NCBI GenBank assembly: GCA_001515945.1
Contig: LOER01000017.1
Coordinates: 1 to 64,000 of the forward strand
Length of the DNA: 64,000 nt
Origin: Desulfitibacter sp. BRH_c19
Lineage (GTDB): Bacteria; Bacillota; DSM-16504; Desulfitibacterales; Desulfitibacteraceae
Direction: 5' to 3'
Each line of letters opens with the position of its first letter. The stretch's first letter is position 1. Under the pieces are notes generated by a model. It saw nothing but the letters and a program-made list of their open reading frames with translations, was not told the DNA's origin and did not search any database. This document shows positions 54,837-61,824 of the stretch, piece after piece. Position numbers and translations under genes: made by a program.

Positions 54837-56330
54837 TTATCTTATTCTAAAAGTTATTTCCCCATCAATCCAACTCACTTGAGTACCAAGAAACTCAGCC
54901 AGCAATCTAATTGGAACAAGTGTAGTTCCATTTTTTATTACTGGATTTGATTGAAGAGTGGTAGCTTGTCCATTAATAAGGGCCTCTTTTTTACCTAGCC
55001 ACATTTCCATTACACTTTCTTGTTTAGTAAGTGTAATCTTCTGCTCTTGAAGATTAAAATCAACCCTAAAGTCTAATTGTTCAGCAATTTGTTTAAGGGG
55101 TATCATAGTTACGGAACTTTTTGCTAAATAAGGTGCTTCACTTAATGACACAGTTTTACCATCAAACCACATTTTCTTTTCTCCAATTTTAAAGGTTATA
55201 GCCTGGGAGCTAGATGGAAGGACTGCGTTTCCTTTAAGTATCTCAATTGCCCTTTTCATTTGTTCTTCTGGATCCTCAACTATGACATCTGGTTCGATTC
55301 CCACTCCATTTATAGCCCGTTTATTCGGAGTAAGATATTTAGCGGTTGTCATTTTTAGTGCACCACCACTTGATATCTCATGCAGATGCTGTACTGTTGC
55401 CTTCCCAAAGGTTGTAGTGCCAACTAAAGTGCCTACTCCATGGTCCTGGACGGCACCTGCAACAATTTCACTAGCACTAGCACTACCCTTGTTCACCAAG
55501 ACAACAAGGGGCAATTCAATGGATTCTGATGTAGAATAATATGTATTATCTCCATCTACCCTGCTTTCAATATGAAGTATATCTAGCCCGTCTTCTAAAA
55601 ATGGATTTGCCACAGAAATAGCAGCACCCAATAAGCCACCAGGATTGTTTCGTAAATCAAGTATTATACTTGTAGCACCCTGAGAACGTAGATTATTCAA
55701 GGCATGAGAATAGAGCACAGGACTAGAGCTGGTAAAGCTGCTCAGTTTAATATATCCAATCTGCCCCTCAAGCATCTCACTTTCGACAACCTTGATCTCT
55801 ATAATGTCTCTGGTTATATTAAATACCAAGGGCTCCGTGGTCCCTTCCCTTATTACAGTAAGTCTCACTTGCGTACCAGATTCACCTCTTATTAAATCTA
55901 CTGCTCTTTGGAGTGTCATGCCTGTCAAATCTGTATCATCAACCTTGGAAATAATATCTCCAGCAATAATACCTGCTGCTTCTCCAGGTGTTCCTGATAA
56001 AGGAGCAACAACTGTTATGTAATCTTCAATTTGTTCAATTTGTAGTCCTACCCCTCCAAAGTACCCATCCATCTCCGTTTGAAAATCATTGTAGTCTTCT
56101 TCATCAAAGTACTGGGAATATGGATCAAGCTGTTGCATCATACCCTTTATTGCCATTTCTTCTAGCGTTTTCTCATCTAATTCGTCAACATACTGGTCCA
56201 ATGTATATTGGAAAACCTCCTTGAAAAGATCAAGGGAATGGTCATTTTCTGCAGCTTGTAGAGGACCAGAAAAAAGAAATACTGCAATCAAAACTAAAAC
56301 TATTAAAAAACTCCGTTTTCTCCTAAACAT
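54837..56330 (-). CDS. S41 carboxy-terminal processing protease with PDZ and stalk domains
   Basis: 497 residues. Signal peptide (about 7-27), N-terminal helical part (LDLFKEVFQYTLDQYVDE), PDZ domain (about 90-170; VVAPLSGTPGEAAGIIAGD), catalytic core with Ser in NKGSASASEIVAGA (about 287) and Lys in TTFGKATVQHL (about 308), and a C-terminal copper amine oxidase-type stalk domain (about 385-495; NGTTLVPIRLLAEFLG). Tail-specific protease acting outside the membrane. It follows a beta-propeller gene carrying the same stalk domain. Confidence 0.93.
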   Translation of the reverse strand: MFRRKRSFLIVLVLIAVFLFSGPLQAAENDHSLDLFKEVFQYTLDQYVDELDEKTLEEMAIKGMMQQLDPYSQYFDEEDYNDFQTEMDGYFGGVGLQIEQIEDYITVVAPLSGTPGEAAGIIAGDIISKVDDTDLTGMTLQRAVDLIRGESGTQVRLTVIREGTTEPLVFNITRDIIEIKVVESEMLEGQIGYIKLSSFTSSSPVLYSHALNNLRSQGATSIILDLRNNPGGLLGAAISVANPFLEDGLDILHIESRVDGDNTYYSTSESIELPLVVLVNKGSASASEIVAGAVQDHGVGTLVGTTTFGKATVQHLHEISSGGALKMTTAKYLTPNKRAINGVGIEPDVIVEDPEEQMKRAIEILKGNAVLPSSSQAITFKIGEKKMWFDGKTVSLSEAPYLAKSSVTMIPLKQIAEQLDFRVDFNLQEQKITLTKQESVMEMWLGKKEALINGQATTLQSNPVIKNGTTLVPIRLLAEFLGTQVSWIDGEITFRIR

Positions 56331-56363
56331 TAGCTCATCTCCTTTAGTGAAAGAGACTTCCTT

Positions 56364-57752
56364 TTACAAGGAAATCTCCACCAATTGTTGATTACCATCC
56401 CAATTAACCGCAGCACCAAAAGCCTGACTAACAAACCTTAAAGGCACAAGGGTACGTCCCTGGGTTAACATAGCGGGAACATCAAGATCCTGTGATGTTC
56501 CATTAATAGTTGCAAGTTTACTTCCAATCGTTAGTTCTACATTCTTGCCTCTTCCACTTAGAATTATCTTTTGCGAATCACTTTTCCAGTCAACGTTGAC
56601 CCCTAATGCTTCGCTTACAGCCCTAACTGGAATTAATACTCTTCCGTTTTCCATTATTGGGGAAACATCTGCAGCAAGCAAACGACCATTAACTATTATC
56701 TTAATTCCAGAAATACTATCTAAATCAGTAGGAACCACAAGTTCACTAGTCAAATTGACAGTAGATATGTCTTCTCTTGATTTACTATTATCCATAAACA
56801 CAAGTCTGTTACCATCTATTGATGGATAGGTTTGATGATACTGCTTATTACTAAAGACCATTTCTTTTCCTGAATTTAAATCGTATCCGTAGATATCCCA
56901 TCTTTGGCTACGAAAATCCTGCCAAGCAATTACATTTCCAGATATCGTGGGATACTCCTGGTCCTTAGCCGCACCACAGATCAAAGTGCTTTTTTCAGTC
57001 TTAAAATCATACAGGTAAATATTACTTTGGAATTCTCTATTATCCTGATAAACTAGACGCTCTCCTTCTAAAAATGGACTATACTGATCTCTTTGCCCAA
57101 CTATAACTGAAAACTCTACACCTGTATTTAAATCAGCGCCATATAAATCCCATTTTTGGTTACGAAAATCAGTCCAGACAATCTTATCACCAGAAATTGT
57201 TACTCCAACTTGCCCATCATAGTGAGCTCTTCTGTTGCCATCACTATCCAATTCTTTTCTCAAATAATTATAATTATGCTTAGCGACTTTTTTTGTTGCT
57301 TTTGTTGAAATATTATAAGCATAGATATCCCAGCTATTATCCTTGTATTCAGACCAGACTACCCATGGATAATCAACCTTTGGACTCCTTTTTTCAGAAC
57401 CAACACTCGTAAGTTTAGTAGTTTCCTCAGTAGCTATGCTGTATAAATTGATGGACTGAACATCAAAGGAATTATCAATCCAAACTACATAGTCACCATC
57501 AGTATGGGGTGCAGACTGGCTGCTACTTGTGCTGCCTATTCTCTTTGTCTTCTCAGTTGAAAAATCATACATAAAGATACCTGGTTTACCATCAGCATGG
57601 TCCTCATAAACTACAATATCTCCCGAAACAACAGGATGCTCTTGATCTCCCTGCTTATCAACTAAATATGTAGAAGCTGCAAAAGCTGGTACAGATAAGA
57701 TAAGTATAAGAATGAAAGTGAAGAATACTGTTGACAGTTTGCTTTTTAGCAT
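56364..57752 (-). CDS. secreted TolB-like beta-propeller with stalk domain
   Basis: 462 residues. Signal peptide (about 7-26), then six or so repeats of about 45 residues with WxDxRxxxWDIYxYD-like ends (VVWIDNS, IVWTDFRNQKWDLYGAD, IAWQDFRSQRWDIYGYD) forming a TolB/WD-like propeller, and a C-terminal copper amine oxidase-type stalk domain (about 345-460; VLIPVRAVSEALGVNVDW and TLVPLRFVSQAFGAAVNW). Binding function unknown. Adjacent to the S41 protease, which shares the C-terminal domain. Confidence 0.85.
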   Translation of the reverse strand: MLKSKLSTVFFTFILILILSVPAFAASTYLVDKQGDQEHPVVSGDIVVYEDHADGKPGIFMYDFSTEKTKRIGSTSSSQSAPHTDGDYVVWIDNSFDVQSINLYSIATEETTKLTSVGSEKRSPKVDYPWVVWSEYKDNSWDIYAYNISTKATKKVAKHNYNYLRKELDSDGNRRAHYDGQVGVTISGDKIVWTDFRNQKWDLYGADLNTGVEFSVIVGQRDQYSPFLEGERLVYQDNREFQSNIYLYDFKTEKSTLICGAAKDQEYPTISGNVIAWQDFRSQRWDIYGYDLNSGKEMVFSNKQYHQTYPSIDGNRLVFMDNSKSREDISTVNLTSELVVPTDLDSISGIKIIVNGRLLAADVSPIMENGRVLIPVRAVSEALGVNVDWKSDSQKIILSGRGKNVELTIGSKLATINGTSQDLDVPAMLTQGRTLVPLRFVSQAFGAAVNWDGNQQLVEISL

Positions 57753-57772
57753 ATTATTTCCCCCTTTAAATT

Positions 57773-57834
57773 TGAATACAGAAGTCTTAAAATCAGAATA
57801 CAGAAGTCAGAATTCAGAAGACAGAAGCTAAAAT
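57773..57834. repeat. GAATACAGAAGTC repeat run and direct repeat at the edge of structured element B
   Basis: A run of GAATACAGAAGTCTT, CAGAATACAGAAGTCAG and AATTCAGAAGACAGAAG units, inverted relative to those at 20181 and 27831. Its last 16 bases (57819-57834, AGACAGAAGCTAAAAT) recur with one change at 58040-58055, on the other side of element B. Confidence 0.65.
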
Positions 57835-57849
57835 CCGCACTTCTGGGAT

Positions 57850-58028
57850 AATGGCATATGGGCGAACCATAATTAAATTATTTTACAATTCTTAGCTTAT
57901 GTAGGCTAAAAAGACGTAATGATTTGCACTGTTTGAGCAAAGCGAGTTTGCAAAGCATAGGCTTTTTAGCTGGAATAAGCTTATAGAATTGTTATAATTT
58001 AATTGCTAGGTGAGCACAGCATGCCATT
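57850..58028. repeat. long-hairpin structured element, copy B
   Basis: Copy B of the element at 13543-13729. Pairs from outside in: AATGGCAT (57850-57857)/ATGCCATT (58021-58028), GCGAACC/GGTGAGC (same as A), AATTAAATTAT/ATAATTTAATT, ACAATTCT/AGAATTGT, AGCTTAT/ATAAGCT, GGCTAAAAAG/CTTTTTAGCT and ATGATTTGC/GCAAAGCAT. The loop region (GAGCAAAGCGAGTTTGCAAAGC) and the GCGAACC/GGTGAGC ends are conserved; most stem bases differ in compensated pairs. It lies between the MacB-type and propeller genes and takes up most of the 312-base gap. Confidence 0.85.
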
Positions 58029-58065
58029 TTCCTACTATAAGACAGAAGCTACAATTCCTTGCTTT

Positions 58066-59232
58066 TTATTCTCTTTGTAGGGCTTCTATAGGATTCATGG
58101 AAGCCGCCTTCATCGCTGGCCAAACTCCAAATATTACTCCTACACCCATAGCAAAACCAAATGATACAATAACCGAAGTAGCCGATACTGCTGTCTCTGG
58201 CCCAAACTTTCCAACCAATGCAGCACCACCGAAGCCTAATAATATTCCGATAACACCTCCTACTCCACTAATAATCATTGATTCAACTAAAAATTGTATT
58301 AGAATATGATGATTCATAGCCCCTATTGATTTTTTTATTCCTATTTCCCTGGTCCTTTCAGTAACTGAAACAAGCATAATATTCATAATGCCTATTCCAC
58401 CCACAAGCAGTGAAACACTAGCAATTGCACCTAACACCAGGGTCATTATCCTGTTCATTTCCTCAACCTGCTGTAACCACTCATCCTGGGATTGTAAATG
58501 AACTGAATCAGGGCCACCATATTTTTTATCGAAAATCCTCTGAAGGTGTACTTTAGCGATTTTAGCATCTTCTGCGCTATTTGCCTTCAAGGTAATACCT
58601 TGGATCCTATTAGTGGCCATTATTCTCATTGCAGAAGTAATTGGTATAAATATATTTCTATCAGGACCCATTGCGTACTCCTTACCCTTTCTCTCCATTA
58701 CACCTACTACTAAGAATTTTTGCCCTTGTATATTAATGGTTTCCCCAATTGGATTAGTATTTTTGAAAAGGTCCACTACCACCTGATCACCTACTACTGC
58801 TACCCTACGCCTATACTCAACATCTCCACCTGTTAAAAATCTTCCATCTGTAAGCTTGCTATCCGTAACTGAAAGGTAGTTCTCTGTGGTACCTGAATAC
58901 CCAAACTGATCCTCATGATTTCTCCATCTAATATTACTCCAGTTTTCCATATTAGGAACTGCATTCTTTATGGAAGGAACCCTTTCCTTTAACTCATCAA
59001 TATCATCTAAAGTAAACCTTACATTCCATCCTTGGGCATAAACCTGAATCACATTTGTTCCCATACTTTCCATATGCATCATCATTTGCTGCCTTGCTCC
59101 TGTTCCTACCGATACTAGAGTAATAACTGAAAACACACCGATAATTACACCTAGCATTGTAAGAGAGGATCTAACTTTATTTCCCATGATACCTAGCCAT
59201 GCAGACTTAAAGCTTAATATTAAACTTTTCAT
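58066..59232 (-). CDS. MacB-type ABC permease
   Basis: 388 residues of the FtsX/MacB permease class: one N-terminal helix (20-42), an extracytoplasmic domain of about 210 residues (FRFTLDDIDELKERVPSIK-like, NYLSVTDSKLTDGRFLTGGD) and three C-terminal helices (about 270-380), with MLVSVTERTREIGIKKSIGA typical. It has no fused ATPase; the ATPase gene overlaps its start (ATGA). Forms a MacAB-like exporter with the two preceding genes. Confidence 0.93.
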   Translation of the reverse strand: MKSLILSFKSAWLGIMGNKVRSSLTMLGVIIGVFSVITLVSVGTGARQQMMMHMESMGTNVIQVYAQGWNVRFTLDDIDELKERVPSIKNAVPNMENWSNIRWRNHEDQFGYSGTTENYLSVTDSKLTDGRFLTGGDVEYRRRVAVVGDQVVVDLFKNTNPIGETINIQGQKFLVVGVMERKGKEYAMGPDRNIFIPITSAMRIMATNRIQGITLKANSAEDAKIAKVHLQRIFDKKYGGPDSVHLQSQDEWLQQVEEMNRIMTLVLGAIASVSLLVGGIGIMNIMLVSVTERTREIGIKKSIGAMNHHILIQFLVESMIISGVGGVIGILLGFGGAALVGKFGPETAVSATSVIVSFGFAMGVGVIFGVWPAMKAASMNPIEALQRE

Positions 59233-59966
59233 GAAACCACCGCCTTATCCTGGTTCATGTCTGCTAAGGAATCCTTGGCACTTATTCTGTTCTTAACCTG
59301 ACTATCACCAATAATCATTCCATCCTGAATTCGAATTAATCTTTTACAGTGATCACCTATATCAAAATCATGGGTGACCAAAACTAGTGTCATACCATGA
59401 TCATTTAGCTCTTGAAAAATAGTCATGATTTCTTCACTTGTTTTCGTATCCAAGTTGCCCGTCGGTTCATCAGCTAACAATACATGAGGTTCTGATGCTA
59501 ATGCTCTTGCAATGGCAACTCTTTGCTGTTCTCCCCCTGACATTTCTGTTGGTTTATGCTTTATTCTATGGGAAAGGCCAACCCTCTCTAAAGCGTCCTT
59601 AGTCCTTTTTACTCGTTCTTTTGTGGACATTCCTCTGTAGATCAGTGGCATTTCCACATTATCAGCAGCCGTTAGCTGTGGAATTAAGTTATACTTTTGA
59701 AAAATAAATCCCAATTCTCTATTTCTAATGATCGCCAGCTGCCTATTGTTCTTTTTCTGTATCTCTTGATCGTTAAGAAGATAAGTACCACCTGTTGGGA
59801 CATCTAAACAACCTAGAATGTTCATTAAGGTTGACTTTCCCGATCCAGATGGCCCCATTATGGCAACCATTTCCCCATCATTTATTTCTATGCTAATCCC
59901 CTTTAAAACTTCAACCGACAATTTACCAGTAGCATATGTTTTAGTTATATTCTCTAATTTAATCAT
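59229..59966 (-). CDS. MacB-type ABC ATPase
   Basis: About 245 residues. Walker A GPSGSGKSTLMN, signature MSGGEQQRVAIARAL, Walker B HVLLADEPTGNLD, switch VLVTHDFDIGD; all intact. The ATG at 59966 follows AGGTG and gives the standard MIKLENITKTY start; the longer frame to 60020 overlaps the adaptor gene. Couples ATP hydrolysis to the permease downstream. Confidence 0.93.
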   Translation of the reverse strand: MIKLENITKTYATGKLSVEVLKGISIEINDGEMVAIMGPSGSGKSTLMNILGCLDVPTGGTYLLNDQEIQKKNNRQLAIIRNRELGFIFQKYNLIPQLTAADNVEMPLIYRGMSTKERVKRTKDALERVGLSHRIKHKPTEMSGGEQQRVAIARALASEPHVLLADEPTGNLDTKTSEEIMTIFQELNDHGMTLVLVTHDFDIGDHCKRLIRIQDGMIIGDSQVKNRISAKDSLADMNQDKAVVS

Positions 59967-59976
59967 AGTATAACAC

Positions 59977-61554
59977 CTAATACCTAACTGCTTTTTCGAC
60001 CTGAGTACCACCCCGACCAAAATCTGGGTTCATCATATCCATAGAACTACCCACAACAACCATTGTGCCGAGTTCCAAGCCTGATATGACCTCTGCATAT
60101 CTATCATTTGTTAATCCTATGTTAACCTCTTGTGCTACGGGTACATCCCCTTCAAGGATTTGAACAAAGCTTTGCCCACCCTCTTCATAAACAGCTTCAA
60201 TTGGTACAAGCATCACATTATCTTTAGAATCAATGAACACAGAAACGTTAGCATTCATTCCTCCTCGTAACCCTTCAGGAGCCGGAATATCTACCCTTAC
60301 CGGAAAGCCCGCTAAACCTTCCCTGCTTTCTCCCATTAAAGCTACATCAAAAACAAGACCTGCAAATTCAGTACCGGGCATTCCATCAACTGTGACAACT
60401 GCTTCCTGTCCTTTATGGACTTTAGCAATATCAAATTCATCAATCATAACCTCAGCCTGCATCATATCATAATTTTCAATTTTAAGAACTTTAGTACCCT
60501 CAGTAATTTTATCTGTTTCTTGCACAAGAACTTCTACAACTATTCCATCTATTGGTGCTCTAACAACCATATTTTGCATTTGATTTACCTTATCTTCAAG
60601 GTCGAGTTGAAGACTGCTTATCTGTAATCTATCGGATATTACATCTGTCATTGCATCGCCTTCCTCAACAGTTGCTATTAGGTCCCCTTTAGTAACCCAA
60701 TCTCCATTTTTTGCATCTACAGAAGTGAGGTCACCGCTAACACCTGGTACTATATTTTCTTCTGCCTTATATTTTACTATCTCACCCTGCAGTTGCACCT
60801 CCTGTCCTGGAATACTGAAAATAACCTGAGGCTTCATTCCCACCTTTAGTAGCCCCGGATTATCAAGTAAGATGCTTGCTGTATAAGAAAAACCTTGTTC
60901 CCCAGGAACCGGATTACTATCAAGCTCATTAATAGTAGCCTCTAATTCACCGCTGAACTCACTGAAATGGACCTTTACGTTGTCTCCAGCTTTAATTTTA
61001 CTATATACTTGACTTGTAGTCATAACTTCAATTACAACACCACTATCATCTACAATCTTGCCTACGGAAACACCTGAATCTATTTCTTCTTTTACCTTAT
61101 GGGTAAAATCTGTAAGCCTTCCACTTGCAGGAGCAACTATTTTTAAAGCCTGCTCTGCACCTACTGCATTTAACTGATCAGGAGTTGTATTTAAACGCCT
61201 TGCAAGTTGGTTTTGTTTTTGCTCAAGTTCTAATTGCTTTTGTTGGACCTCCATTGCCAGAGTTCTATTTTCCAGAATCACCAGTTCCTGTCCTTGAGTA
61301 ACTCTATCTCCTTCCCCTACGGCAATCCTTTGAACTGTTCCAGAAGCTATGGAGCTAACCTCCTTCTCGTCAATTGGAAGCAAGGGCCCAAAACCTTCAA
61401 CCAAAACCTCTAGATTTCCCATTTCTACTGGTGCTGTTGCAATTACAGGTTCTTCATTCATAGGGTCATTTTTACCCGAGAACCATTTCCATGCACCAAA
61501 TCCGCCTCCTACTAATACTGCTACAATCACTACTGCAATTACTATCTTCTTCAT
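59977..61554 (-). CDS. long membrane fusion protein of the MacAB-type exporter
   Basis: 525 residues, longer than usual MacA (about 370-400). Anchor (5-22), lipoyl parts (VSSIASGTVQRIAVGEGDRV and VVRAPIDGIVVEVLVQETDK) and, in the middle, a second lipoyl-like segment (KIVAPASGRLTDFTHKVKEE) with its own barrel (about 150-270), which explains the extra length. The C-terminal part is canonical. ACTGGAGGTAATGT precedes the ATG. First gene of the operon. Confidence 0.9.
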   Translation of the reverse strand: MKKIVIAVVIVAVLVGGGFGAWKWFSGKNDPMNEEPVIATAPVEMGNLEVLVEGFGPLLPIDEKEVSSIASGTVQRIAVGEGDRVTQGQELVILENRTLAMEVQQKQLELEQKQNQLARRLNTTPDQLNAVGAEQALKIVAPASGRLTDFTHKVKEEIDSGVSVGKIVDDSGVVIEVMTTSQVYSKIKAGDNVKVHFSEFSGELEATINELDSNPVPGEQGFSYTASILLDNPGLLKVGMKPQVIFSIPGQEVQLQGEIVKYKAEENIVPGVSGDLTSVDAKNGDWVTKGDLIATVEEGDAMTDVISDRLQISSLQLDLEDKVNQMQNMVVRAPIDGIVVEVLVQETDKITEGTKVLKIENYDMMQAEVMIDEFDIAKVHKGQEAVVTVDGMPGTEFAGLVFDVALMGESREGLAGFPVRVDIPAPEGLRGGMNANVSVFIDSKDNVMLVPIEAVYEEGGQSFVQILEGDVPVAQEVNIGLTNDRYAEVISGLELGTMVVVGSSMDMMNPDFGRGGTQVEKAVRY

Positions 61555-61764
61555 ACATTACCTCCAGTTTTACATTTATCTATGTATGCGTGAATACTCC
61601 CTTATATATAGACTGGTTAACTGCTATCTTTGTTTCACATATTCTATAAATTTTGGAAGAATATTAGACAAGTTCTAGAAATAGTAGCCAAAACCCTTTA
61701 TAGTTCTAGTTTCTTTAACCATATTTTTCAATGGTAATTTTACCCATTAATGGGTTGTAATATG

Positions 61765-61792
61765 AAAAAGGCCCTGAAATGCATCCAGAGCC
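61765..61792 (-). terminator. terminator of the SLH/Listeria-Bacteroides repeat gene
   Basis: On the minus strand GGCTCTG/CAGGGCC (one G-U) with a nine-base loop, followed by TTTTTC, about 33 bases after the stop at 61825. A perfect 14-bp palindrome ACCCATTAATGGGT follows at 61742-61755; no gene lies in 61555-61824. Confidence 0.85.
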
Positions 61793-61824
61793 TCTATGAA
61801 ACATGGTAATCCTAAGAACCTTTA

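Noticed and set aside
20132-57834. CRISPR array
   Set aside because: The short repeats are scattered, unequal in length and not separated by uniform spacers; no cas genes are present.
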